Below the pieces are notes generated by a model. It had not been told where the DNA came from. It was given only the letters and a program-made list of their open reading frames with translations, and made no database searches. A stretch of 9,420 bases of DNA from an uncultured Opitutaceae bacterium (lineage in GTDB: Bacteria; Verrucomicrobiota; Verrucomicrobiae; Opitutales; Opitutaceae), in NCBI GenBank assembly GCA_946482625.1, contig CAMLSH010000107.1, positions 1-9,420 on the forward strand, in the 5' to 3' direction. This document shows, one piece after another, positions 1-6,868 of this stretch (its first letter is position 1; each line of letters starts with the position of its first letter). The translations under genes were made by a program, and so were the position numbers.

Positions 1-29
1 GGCGCTACACAGGACGCACGCAAAATCCC

Positions 30-1991
30 ATGGTGCCCAACCGCAACGTCATCCCCGACCGCATCGCCGACGCGCTGCGGCGTTTCCCGCCCTTTTCCAT
101 GCTTCGCGAAAACGAGGTGATTGCGCTCGCTGCAGAGGCCGCAGTCTGGGTGGTGCCCTCCGGCGACACGGTGTGGAAACAAGGCGACCGCCCCGGCGAC
201 GAAGTGCTTTTTCTTGCGCAGGGCCGGGTTGAATATGTCTGGAGCAACGAGGGCCGCACGGAGCGCGTGGATGTGCGCGATGTCGGCGATGTGCTCGGGC
301 TGAGCGCGCTCATGCGCGGCGAGCCGTTTCGCGTCACGGCGCAGTCGGTGGAGGACAGTTTGTTCTACGGTCTGCCGTGGGCGAAATTCAAACCGCTGCT
401 CGAGCAGAATGACGCGGCGCGAAACTATGCGCGGCGGCACATGTTCTGGGCGGTGCGCGTGGGCAGCCAGATCGAGTATTCGGAGCCGACCGAATCGAGC
501 GTGGCGGGACGGGCGAAAAACATTCTTCAAGCGCACCTCGACGGCGCGCAGATCGTGCAGCCGCGTCCGCTGGAGCGGTTGCTGGTGTGCCCGCAGAACG
601 CGACGGTGCAGGAGGCGGCGACGTTGATGTCGAGCAAACGCCTGCCGTCGATTCTCGTGGTGGACGACGAGCGCCGGCCGCTCGGTATCGTGACGAGCAA
701 TACGCTGGTGAAGCATGTGATTGTGGACGGGATGGACAAGACGCTGCCGGTCTCGCGGATCATGGCGAAGCCGGTCTACACGGTTTCGCCGCGCTCGTCG
801 GCGACAGCGGCGATCCTCACGATGTTGCGCGAACGCATCGGGCAAGTGGTCGTGACCGAAGACGGCACGCCGAAGACGAAGGCGCTCGATGTCTGCACGC
901 ACAAAGACCTCCTGGCGCAGAGCGGGCATCACCCGGCGGGGTTGTTGCGCGAGATCCGTTTCGCGAAGTCGGACGCGCGTTTCCACGAGCTGTGCGACGA
1001 GATCGAGGCGATCGCGCGCAGCTATCTGGAAGCGGGCGTGTCGGCCATTTACCTCGGGCAGATTTGCGCGGAGCTTTACGACGAACTCGTGCAGCGGCTG
1101 CTGACGCTGGCGATCGACCAGCTCGAAGAAGAAGGCGTCAAGCTGCCGAAGGTGGACTGGGCGTGGATGTCGGTCGGCAGCGACGGACGGCGCGAGCAGA
1201 TCCTGCGGACGGACATGGACAACGCGCTGGTTTTTGCGGCGAGCGGATCGGCCGAAGAGGACGAGCGGGCGCGGGAGATTTTCACGCGGATGGCGACGCT
1301 GGTCATCGAAAAGCTGGTGGCGGCGGGCTTCGCGCGGTGTCAGGGCGGCGTGATGGCGTTGAATCCGCGCTGGTGCCGGACCGACGTCGAGTGGATCGCG
1401 GAAATCGAGGAGGTGAACGCGTTCACGAATGGCGACGGGCTGTTGCGCGCGACGGTGTTGTTCGATCTGCGGTTCGTCGCGGGCGAGCGGGAGTTGTGCG
1501 ATCGGTTGCGCGAGAAAATCTACGAAAGCGTTGGCGGCAATCTGCCGCTTCAGCACCGGCTGGCCGAGTTGATCATCGATTCGATTCCACCGCTCAACTT
1601 CATCGGGCGCCTGGTGGTCGAGGCGTTTGGCGGAGGTGACGAGGAGTTCGATTTGAAGTCGCGCGGCATGGCTCCGCTGCGCGACGCGGCGCGGCTGTTT
1701 TCGCTGCACTATAAACTCAACCGCCGCCACTCGACGGGTGGGCGCTGGGATGAACTTCGACGGACGGCGCCGGAGCGCGCGGAGATGGCGGGGCTGGCGC
1801 GCGAGGCGTACGATTTCCTACTGCGGTTGCGGACCTTGAACGGGATGCGGCGCGGCGATTCGGGGCGGCACCTCGATCCGGCGAGTTTGACGAAGTTGGA
1901 GCGGGCGCAATTGGCCAACGTGTTCGACGTCGTGCGCACGGTGCAGCAGGCGGTGAAGCTGGAATTTCAATCGGAGGCGAAGCGCCTATGA
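30..1991 (+). CDS. Cyclic-nucleotide-binding / CBS / DUF294 nucleotidyltransferase-like signalling protein
   Basis: Cytoplasmic multidomain protein of 653 residues with no signal peptide or membrane segment. Domain order: a cNMP-binding-like beta-roll at about 15-135 (GDTVWKQGDRPGDEVLFL core), a pair of CBS domains at about 182-300 (PLGIVTSNTL and a second copy ending near HKDLLAQ), a DUF294 nucleotidyltransferase-like domain at about 315-460, and the DUF294 C-terminal helical domain to the end. The nucleotidyltransferase signature is visible as G383-S384, DGRREQ, then D395 and D397. This domain set is known from the family related to GlnD-type nucleotidyltransferases; substrate and product are not established. 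The phosphate cassette reads LGLSALMRGEPFR, so the usual Glu after FG is Leu91 while Arg101 is kept. The reading frame is open to the window edge, so the ATG at 30 is only the likeliest start; the nearest AGGA is 16 bases away. The stop overlaps the next start (ATGA). Family identity is firm; function is inferred. Confidence 0.9.
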   Translation: MVPNRNVIPDRIADALRRFPPFSMLRENEVIALAAEAAVWVVPSGDTVWKQGDRPGDEVLFLAQGRVEYVWSNEGRTERVDVRDVGDVLGLSALMRGEPFRVTAQSVEDSLFYGLPWAKFKPLLEQNDAARNYARRHMFWAVRVGSQIEYSEPTESSVAGRAKNILQAHLDGAQIVQPRPLERLLVCPQNATVQEAATLMSSKRLPSILVVDDERRPLGIVTSNTLVKHVIVDGMDKTLPVSRIMAKPVYTVSPRSSATAAILTMLRERIGQVVVTEDGTPKTKALDVCTHKDLLAQSGHHPAGLLREIRFAKSDARFHELCDEIEAIARSYLEAGVSAIYLGQICAELYDELVQRLLTLAIDQLEEEGVKLPKVDWAWMSVGSDGRREQILRTDMDNALVFAASGSAEEDERAREIFTRMATLVIEKLVAAGFARCQGGVMALNPRWCRTDVEWIAEIEEVNAFTNGDGLLRATVLFDLRFVAGERELCDRLREKIYESVGGNLPLQHRLAELIIDSIPPLNFIGRLVVEAFGGGDEEFDLKSRGMAPLRDAARLFSLHYKLNRRHSTGGRWDELRRTAPERAEMAGLAREAYDFLLRLRTLNGMRRGDSGRHLDPASLTKLERAQLANVFDVVRTVQQAVKLEFQSEAKRL

Positions 1992-2671
1992 GCTGGTGGT
2001 TTACCCGGAAAAAACGAGAGCCCTTCATTGAAGCCTATCTCGCGGGCACGTCGAAGGCGGTCGCGGACAAAACGCCGCTGAGCGACCTGCGGTTTGTCGC
2101 GCTCGACGCGGAGACGACCGGCTTCGATCTCGCGAAGGATCGGATGCTCTCGCTGGCGTTGATCGAAGTGAAGGGCGGGCGTTTGCAGGTTTCGACGTCG
2201 ACGACCTGGACCATTTACCAAACGGCGGCGGCGCTGACTTCGGCGGTGTCGGTTCACGGTATCCTTCCGGCCGCGACGGCGAAGGGACGGCCGGAGGTGG
2301 AGGTGTTGCAGGAACTTTTGCCGAAGTTGGAAGGTGCGGTACTCGTCGGGCATCACGTGGCGTTCGACGCGGGAATGATCACGGCGGCGTTGAAGCGCCA
2401 CTATCGGATCGCGCTGAGGAACCCACTGCTGGACACGGCGAATCTGGCGATGACGGCGGTCGATGCGTTTGCGAAAACCGGCTATCCGGGACAACGCGCG
2501 CCGTCGCTCGACGAAGTGTGCGCGCAGTGCGGCATCCCACCGGTCGAGCGGCATACGGCAGAGGGCGATGCATTTACGACGGCGATGCTGTTCCTTACCC
2601 TGTGTGCGCGCTTGCAGAGAAATTTAGGACGATCGCTGAAAGCCGGCGACCTGCCGTTCAGCAAAGCCTAA
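1988..2671 (+). CDS. 3'-5' exonuclease, DnaQ/DEDDh family
   Basis: A 227-residue exonuclease of the RNase T/DnaQ fold, expected to remove nucleotides from 3' ends using two metal ions. The DEDDh residues are all visible: D40 and E42 in ExoI (VALDAETTG), D127 in ExoII (GHHVAFD), and H189 with D194 in ExoIII (RHTAEGD). The segment SVHGI at 88-92 is the usual loop between ExoI and ExoII. The length fits a stand-alone exonuclease or epsilon-like protein without polymerase or helicase parts. A basic N-terminal extension (WWFTRKKRE) precedes the fold. The start is fixed by the ATGA overlap with the DUF294 gene, which implies translational coupling. In other bacteria such DnaQ-like genes sit beside DUF294/CBS genes and acetate-type symporters, so a dedicated role in that operon is as likely as replicative proofreading. 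It is not the replicative epsilon subunit on context alone. Confidence 0.9.
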   Translation: MSWWFTRKKREPFIEAYLAGTSKAVADKTPLSDLRFVALDAETTGFDLAKDRMLSLALIEVKGGRLQVSTSTTWTIYQTAAALTSAVSVHGILPAATAKGRPEVEVLQELLPKLEGAVLVGHHVAFDAGMITAALKRHYRIALRNPLLDTANLAMTAVDAFAKTGYPGQRAPSLDEVCAQCGIPPVERHTAEGDAFTTAMLFLTLCARLQRNLGRSLKAGDLPFSKA

Positions 2672-2691
2672 ATGCGATGTGGAGTTGAGGG

Positions 2692-2726
2692 GCGGTTTTC
2701 GTGCAAAACGCACAAAATTATTTTTT
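2692..2726 (+). terminator. Weak candidate terminator after the exonuclease gene
   Basis: An imperfect hairpin (GCG, bulged G, TTTT, loop CGTGC, AAAACGC at 2692-2711) is followed, after a gap of about seven bases, by an AT-rich stretch with six consecutive T at 2721-2726. The stem is short and the T-run is displaced, so this is only a plausible end for the two-gene transcript. The rest of 2672-2893 is AT-richer than the surroundings and holds no gene. Confidence 0.3.
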
Positions 2727-2777
2727 ATGGCGTCGCAAATCGCAGTCATTCCACGGCATTTGGGCGCCGGAGCGATT

Positions 2778-2806
2778 TTCTAAATTAAAGGTTAAGCGCC
2801 TAAAAT
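2778..2806 (+). promoter_or_regulatory. Possible promoter of the Ala/Asn-rich protein gene
   Basis: TAAAAT at 2801-2806 matches five of six bases of the sigma-70 -10 consensus. The region 17 bases upstream (TTCTAA, 2778-2783) is a poor -35. The hexamer AGGTTA occurs twice near it, at 2789-2794 and 2808-2813, 19 bases apart, and could be a regulator half-site pair or chance. The placement would leave a leader of roughly 80 bases before the ATG at 2894. Confidence 0.3.
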
Positions 2807-2893
2807 CAGGTTAGTTGCGTTACGGCTGCCTCTGACTTTCAGGGTGAGGGCATGGGAGATGTTTAGGTGAAGGTGCTGAAAGGCATACCCACC

Positions 2894-3700
2894 ATGAAAA
2901 ACAAAAACACTCGTCAGCTCCTTGTTCTCTCCCTCGCCACTCTTCTAGCGCCGGCCGCTTGGGCCCAAGTTGGAAGCACCGTCAACGCTGCGACCGGCGC
3001 CGCCACGAATGCGGCCGCCAGCGCAAACGCTGCGGCCCAACGTCCGGCGGCGACACCCCCGGCAGCGGCCACCTCCGCGGGCATCACGGCGGCCACCCAA
3101 GGCGCCGCGAACGCGGCCACTCGTCCTGTTTCCGGCGCGGTTAACGCCGCTGCGAATCCGGCGGCAACCGCAGGTGCCAACGTGAACGCCGCCCGTCCGC
3201 TGCAAAGCGACGTGACAGCGGGTGCCGGTGCCGCCGGCAATGCGGCCGCAAATGGCCAGGTCCGCGGTCAGGCGGTTTCCGGCGCGGCGCACGGTGCGAT
3301 CAGCGCCTCATTGTCCACCGCGGAAACCACCGGGCAGTTGCGCCAGACCGGTTTTGAAGTGCGGACTGCGGTGCTCAACACGATCGATTCGCGTATCGAT
3401 GCGACCGAGAAATCCGTGGACCGTCTGCAACGCACCGCGCGCCGGGTGGAGGGTAACCTCCGCGATCGTGCCGACGCAGCGATCGAGATGGCCCGCGAGA
3501 AAGAGAAAGCCGCGCGCGCCAGCTTGAAAGCCGCCCACAAAGCCGCCGTCGCGGAATGGTCTGAGGCGCGCGAACGTCTGGCCGCCGACTACGAAGCCTA
3601 TGCGCAGGCGGTCGCCAACGCCGAGGCCAGTATCGGCGCATTGGATGCGAGCGGTTCCGCCGCAGGCACAACGTCCGGCAGTGCTGGCGCCAGCAACTAA
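2894..3700 (+). CDS. Secreted Ala/Asn-rich protein with C-terminal coiled coil
   Basis: No known family recognised. The 268-residue product begins with a good signal peptide (basic MKNKNTRQ, hydrophobic LLVLSLATLLAP, cleavage after AWA-Q near residue 24), so it is exported. Residues about 28-135 are low-complexity, dominated by Ala, Asn, Gly and Thr in loosely repeating units such as NAATGAATNAAA and GAVNAAANPAAT. Residues about 160-245 are charged and helical (DRLQRTARRVEGNLRDRADA, EKEKAARASLKAAHKAA) and should form a coiled coil. A Ser/Gly/Ala tail ends the protein. An in-frame GTG at 2867 would add nine residues, but the ATG at 2894 gives the proper signal peptide and has GAAAGG ten bases upstream. 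A surface, periplasmic or matrix structural role is a guess. It precedes another exported-protein gene, possibly in one transcript. Confidence 0.8.
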   Translation: MKNKNTRQLLVLSLATLLAPAAWAQVGSTVNAATGAATNAAASANAAAQRPAATPPAAATSAGITAATQGAANAATRPVSGAVNAAANPAATAGANVNAARPLQSDVTAGAGAAGNAAANGQVRGQAVSGAAHGAISASLSTAETTGQLRQTGFEVRTAVLNTIDSRIDATEKSVDRLQRTARRVEGNLRDRADAAIEMAREKEKAARASLKAAHKAAVAEWSEARERLAADYEAYAQAVANAEASIGALDASGSAAGTTSGSAGASN

Positions 3701-3750
3701 TCGCGGCGCAGCGTTAACCCACCCGTAGTCCAGCTCCGTCGATTCACCTC

Positions 3751-3774
3751 TCCGGCTCCCTCGCGGGAGCCGGA
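3751..3774 (+). other. Perfect 10-bp hairpin between two exported-protein genes
   Basis: TCCGGCTCCC (3751-3760), loop TCGC, GGGAGCCGGA (3765-3774) pair perfectly. No T-run follows on either strand, so it is not a standard intrinsic terminator. It lies 50 bases after one stop codon and 45 bases before the next start. It could stabilise the 3' end of the first message, attenuate the second, or be part of a palindromic repeat family. Confidence 0.5.
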
Positions 3775-3818
3775 CCGGGTGAGTGATGGCGCAACAGTCC
3801 CAATCACGAAGCACCCCT

Positions 3819-4727
3819 ATGATTCTCTTTCGCACATTCAGCCTCACTGTCGCCGGCGTCGCAGTCTTCGCCGGAACCCTGGTCGCCCAGACTGACACGA
3901 CGGAGACCACGGCCACTCCCGAGACGACGACTCCCGCGAACAGCGTGCAGGTCGGCGTCGGGTTCGATTACAGCCGCGGTTCCTACGGATTTGCCGAGGA
4001 TACCGAGGTTTTTTCTGCTCCGCTCACGCTCACGTTTAACGTGGAAAAGTGGATACTGCGCGCGAGCGTTCCTTATTTGAAAATCGAAGGCCCTGCCGAT
4101 GCGGTCGGTGCCGGCGGCAGCGCCGGTGGTGGCTCGGGCGGAAGCGGCGGCGGTTTGGGCGGCGTCGTTCCAGGGCTTCCCGGGGCGGGCGGAAGTTCGT
4201 CCACGCCCTCGGTGATCAACAATCCTGCGCGTCCCGACGCGCGATCCGAGTCGGGGCTCGGCGACATCATGCTCGGGGCGACCCGCATGTTGGGGCCGAC
4301 CCTCGGACCGGTGCATCTCGATCTGACTGCGCGTGTGAAACTACCCACCGCCGATGACGACAAAGGGCTCGGAACGGGCGGTACGGATTTCTACGGGCAG
4401 GCCGATTTTTATTACGTCGGCACGCGCTTCATCCCGTTCGCGACGCTCGGTTACCGGGTCATGGGCGACAGCGATCGCTACGAACTCGAAAACGGTGTTT
4501 ACGCCTCGGCGGGCTCGGCGGTTCGCGTGGGCGACAAGACCCGCGTGGGAGCGTCGCTCGACTGGCGTTCGCGCATCGTGGACGGCGGCGACGACGCCAC
4601 GGAAGTGTCCGTGTTTATGGCTCACGACATCGATGCGAGCTGGAACCTGATCCTCTACGCGCTCGCCGGTATGACCGACGCGAGTCCGGATTTCGGGATG
4701 GGCGGAAGCGTGAGTTACCGGTTCTAA
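3819..4727 (+). CDS. Outer-membrane beta-barrel protein with glycine-rich insertion
   Basis: A 302-residue exported protein. The signal peptide is MILFRTFSLTVAGVAVFAGTLVAQ, cut near residue 24. The mature part starts with a Thr-rich linker and continues as amphipathic alternating strands (VQVGVGFDYSRG, APLTLTFNV, WILRASVPYLKI, VHLDLTARVKLPT, FIPFATLGYRVMG, TRVGASLDWRS). It ends in SVSYRF; a C-terminal Phe after alternating residues is the usual outer-membrane assembly signal. Strand content, GLGDIMLGA and ARVKLPTADDDKGLGTGG resemble barrels annotated as transporter or MetA-pathway phenol-degradation type (Pfam Phenol_MetA_deg), a loosely defined family; substrate unknown. Residues about 97-128 form a Gly/Ser-rich insertion, probably a long loop. 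An in-frame GTG/ATG pair at 3783/3786 would add twelve polar residues before the signal peptide and is less likely. No good Shine-Dalgarno is seen. Confidence 0.8.
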   Translation: MILFRTFSLTVAGVAVFAGTLVAQTDTTETTATPETTTPANSVQVGVGFDYSRGSYGFAEDTEVFSAPLTLTFNVEKWILRASVPYLKIEGPADAVGAGGSAGGGSGGSGGGLGGVVPGLPGAGGSSSTPSVINNPARPDARSESGLGDIMLGATRMLGPTLGPVHLDLTARVKLPTADDDKGLGTGGTDFYGQADFYYVGTRFIPFATLGYRVMGDSDRYELENGVYASAGSAVRVGDKTRVGASLDWRSRIVDGGDDATEVSVFMAHDIDASWNLILYALAGMTDASPDFGMGGSVSYRF

Positions 4728-4781
4728 AGGGCGTCGATAGTAGGGGCCGGTATTTCGGTATCCCTCTCCGGAGTCCTCACG

Positions 4782-4812
4782 AAGCCGCGCGAGTGTATCG
4801 CGCGGCTTTTTC
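4782..4812 (+). terminator. Intrinsic terminator after the barrel gene
   Basis: GCCGCGCGA (4784-4792), loop GTGTA, TCGCGCGGC (4798-4806) form a perfect 9-bp GC-rich stem, extendable by two A-T pairs. Five T follow directly (4807-4811). It lies 55 bases after the barrel stop codon and separates that transcript from rlmN. Confidence 0.88.
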
Positions 4813-4839
4813 ATGGGGAGGGGATGGCTAACGCTTGGG

Positions 4840-4938
4840 GGTGGAACGCGCACTCCGAGCGCGTGGAGCGATACCGAAGGGTTTTGATCTCTTTTCGCAG
4901 GCGGTCTCGAACAGCGCGCTCGGAGTGCGCGCTCCACC
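4840..4938. repeat. Palindromic intergenic repeat, family A copy 1
   Basis: A 99-base element bounded by 24-base inverted arms (4840-4863 and 4915-4938) that pair at 23 of 24 positions; the core is GCGCACTCCGAGCGCG and its complement. The spacer is about 51 bases and begins and ends with GAGCGA and CGAACA, both also present in the copy at 6869-6969. It sits between the terminator and rlmN. The structure matches REP/BIME-like elements, which are usually mobilised in trans by REP-associated tyrosine transposases; none is encoded here. Similar arms are common in Opitutaceae genomes as far as I recall. Confidence 0.82.
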
Positions 4939-4946
4939 TCGATCAT

Positions 4947-4980
4947 GGGGCGAACGGAGGGTTGTGTCGGGCCGGGGGGG
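4947..4980 (+). other. Potential G-quadruplex in the rlmN leader
   Basis: Four G-tracts on the coding strand, GGGG (4947-4950), GGG (4959-4961), GGG (4969-4971) and seven G (4974-4980), are separated by loops of 8, 7 and 2 bases. The last tract ends 24 bases before the rlmN ATG. One loop is longer than the classical seven-base limit, and the genome is GC-rich, so this may be chance. Confidence 0.3.
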
Positions 4981-5004
4981 AGTTGATCGTCGGCGTTTAC
5001 CGAG

Positions 5005-6132
5005 ATGACCGACGCATCGCTCAATTCCTTTCCGCAAACGCTGTCCGACCTTTCGCCGGGCGAGTTGGGGGCGCGGCTGACGGTGTGGGGATTCAAGGCG
5101 TCGCACGCGGAGCCCCTATTGCGGGCGTATTATGAAACCGGTGACGAACGCGGTTGGGACGCGTTGCGGTTGCCGCGAGGACTGACCGAGCGGTTGCGCG
5201 ATGAGTTGTTGAATCGGCGTCCGGAACAGGTGGCGCGGCAGGTGGCGGAAGATGGCACGACGAAGCTGCTGCTGAAGCTCGCGGATGGGCGTACGGTGGA
5301 GACGGTGATGATGACGGATTTTCGCGATGACCGCGTGGCGGGTTGTGTGTCGTCGCAGGTCGGATGTGCGATGGGCTGTGATTTTTGCGCGACCACGAAG
5401 ACGGGCTTCGAGCGCAACCTGAGCGCGGGCGAGATCGTGGAACAGTTTCTGGCGTTGCGTCGCGAGGCGACGGCCGTCGGCAAGCGCGTGCAGACACTGG
5501 TTTTCATGGGCATGGGCGAGCCGATGCTGAATCTCGACAACGTGCTCGAAGCGGTGCGACGGATCGCGCCGAACGAACTCGGGGCGCTTGGCTGGCGGCA
5601 GATAACGGTTTCTACGGTGGGCATCGTGCCGGGGATTCGGGCGATGGCGGCAGCGAACCTGAATATCCATCTGGCGGTGTCGCTGCATGCGCCGGACGAC
5701 GAGACGCGGGCGAAGTTGTTGCCGATGGGAAAACGGTTCGGCGTGGAAGAGATTCTCGCGGCTGCGGATGATTATCAGGCGAAAACCGGGAGGCCGGTGA
5801 CGATCCAGTATTGTTTGTTGAGAGGCGTGAACGATTCCCCGGAGCAGGCGCGTCAGTTGGCGGCGCTGGTCGGCGAGCGTCGGATGCATGTGAATCTGCT
5901 TTGGTATAATCCGACGGGGTTGAGCTTGCGCGGAGTCGCGTATGAACGCGCGACGCCCGAGGCGGGCGAGGCGTTTGTGGACGTGTTGCGCGCGCAGGGA
6001 GTGGTGGCCCATTTCCGACGTCCACGGGGGCGCGACATCGACGCGGCATGCGGGCAACTGCGACGGCGAATGGTGGCGAGCGTTAACGCAGGAACTTTGA
6101 GCCCGGCGGGCGGGTCGCAGGAGGGATCATGA
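5005..6132 (+). CDS. rlmN: Dual-specificity 23S rRNA A2503 / tRNA A37 C2-methyltransferase RlmN
   Basis: Radical-SAM enzyme that methylates C2 of A2503 in 23S rRNA and of A37 in some tRNAs, via a methylated cysteine intermediate. The 375-residue product carries the CxxxCxxC cluster as C121, C125 and C128 (GCAMGCDFC), and the two mechanistic cysteines are present: C114 (GCVSSQ, seven before C121, as C118 in E. coli) and C349 (DIDAACGQL, matching E. coli C355). GMGEP at 169-173 and VSLHAPDDETR at about 225-235 are further family motifs. The N-terminal helical domain (LGARLTVWGFKASHAEPLLR) is complete. About 20 residues follow the usual end (CGQLRRR); that extension also encodes the ribosome binding site of the next gene. 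The first in-frame ATG after an upstream stop (4984-4986) is at 5005, although it lacks a good Shine-Dalgarno. It overlaps the next gene by ATGA. Confidence 0.97.
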   Translation: MTDASLNSFPQTLSDLSPGELGARLTVWGFKASHAEPLLRAYYETGDERGWDALRLPRGLTERLRDELLNRRPEQVARQVAEDGTTKLLLKLADGRTVETVMMTDFRDDRVAGCVSSQVGCAMGCDFCATTKTGFERNLSAGEIVEQFLALRREATAVGKRVQTLVFMGMGEPMLNLDNVLEAVRRIAPNELGALGWRQITVSTVGIVPGIRAMAAANLNIHLAVSLHAPDDETRAKLLPMGKRFGVEEILAAADDYQAKTGRPVTIQYCLLRGVNDSPEQARQLAALVGERRMHVNLLWYNPTGLSLRGVAYERATPEAGEAFVDVLRAQGVVAHFRRPRGRDIDAACGQLRRRMVASVNAGTLSPAGGSQEGS

Positions 6133-6830
6133 AAACGAAGATCTTTCCGATGGTGACGCTGGTGGCGCTGGCTGCGACCCAGGTCAGGGCGGAGGAGCCG
6201 GTGGCCGATATCGAGATCGTGAAAGTGCCCGCGGCGGAAGTTGCCGCGAAACCGCCGTCGCTGCCGTCGGGATTTGTTGCCCGGTTGACGCCGGAAGAGC
6301 GGACGGCCGCGGGGGTGGAAAAACTTTCAGCAGAACAGCGGACGGCGCTGGATGCGCAGGTGGCGAAAGAAGTGCGGCTCGCGCGCCAGGGCGATGTGAC
6401 AGGATTTGCCGGGACGTTCATCAGCCGGCGGACGGACGAGGAGCGGACGGCGGCGGGATTGGCGACGCTGACGACGGGCGAAAAGTATCAGCTGGACCGG
6501 CTGGTGTCGCGCACGCTGGCGTCGAGGCCGCCGCAGCCACCGATGGCGATCACGCGGCCGGCGTCGGACGGGGAGTTGTTGTTGAAGACGAAGTCCGACT
6601 GGGAGACGCACGGCTTCGTGCAGCTCGAATACGGATTTGGCAGCGGGGATCGTGAGTACAAAGCCGCGACGATGGCGGTGGAGCAGGTGAATGTGAAGAC
6701 GGGCACGGCGTTCACGTTTGCCTACACGGTCGCCGAGGGCGACGGGCTGTGGTGGAATCGCGGGTACGGTCACGGCTATGGGTATGGATACGGCTGGCGG
6801 TCGCGACCGTTCGGAGGGTGGCGTTACTGA
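6129..6830 (+). CDS. Secreted protein with two internal repeats and a Gly/Tyr/Trp-rich tail
   Basis: No named family recognised. The 233-residue product has a signal peptide (MKTKIFPMVTLVALAATQVRA, cleaved near residue 21). Residues 49-82 and 97-130 are two copies of one unit, 48 residues apart, sharing R-x-T-x-EERTAAG-[VL] followed by a second short helix with L-D-x-x-V. Units of this AAGL-x-x-L type occur in other bacterial exported proteins and look like a small helical hairpin. After a Pro-rich linker (about 131-145), residues about 146-205 look beta-rich (HGFVQLEYGF, TAFTFAYTVAEG). The tail has GYGHGYGYGYGW and ends WRY, as in Gly/Tyr-rich surface proteins. AGGAGGG at 6119-6125, four bases before ATG, is the best Shine-Dalgarno in the window and lies inside the rlmN coding end; the start overlaps the rlmN stop. 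Co-translation with rlmN is likely, but a shared function is not evident. Confidence 0.82.
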   Translation: MKTKIFPMVTLVALAATQVRAEEPVADIEIVKVPAAEVAAKPPSLPSGFVARLTPEERTAAGVEKLSAEQRTALDAQVAKEVRLARQGDVTGFAGTFISRRTDEERTAAGLATLTTGEKYQLDRLVSRTLASRPPQPPMAITRPASDGELLLKTKSDWETHGFVQLEYGFGSGDREYKAATMAVEQVNVKTGTAFTFAYTVAEGDGLWWNRGYGHGYGYGYGWRSRPFGGWRY

Positions 6831-6868
6831 AGAACGCGGCCGGTGAGGGTGCGGGTTTTGTAGCTCGA

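Noticed and set aside
587..1639. Long plus-strand open frame of 350 codons inside the DUF294 gene
   Set aside because: It is a shifted frame of a well-supported gene; its product is Arg/Gly/Asp-rich with no family motif, as expected from high GC.
2852..2866. Four-codon reading frame ATG GGA GAT GTT TAG in the leader of the Ala/Asn-rich gene, preceded by GGTGAGGG
   Set aside because: It could be a minimal leader peptide, but a frame this short arises easily by chance and no attenuator structure accompanies it.
4748..4761. Direct repeat CGGTAT..CGGTAT before the terminator
   Set aside because: Too short and isolated to support a regulatory site; it is also close to a strong terminator that explains the region.
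5116..6057. Minus-strand open frame of 313 codons opposite rlmN
   Set aside because: It is antisense to a gene with all catalytic residues in place; its His/Arg-rich product has no recognisable domain.
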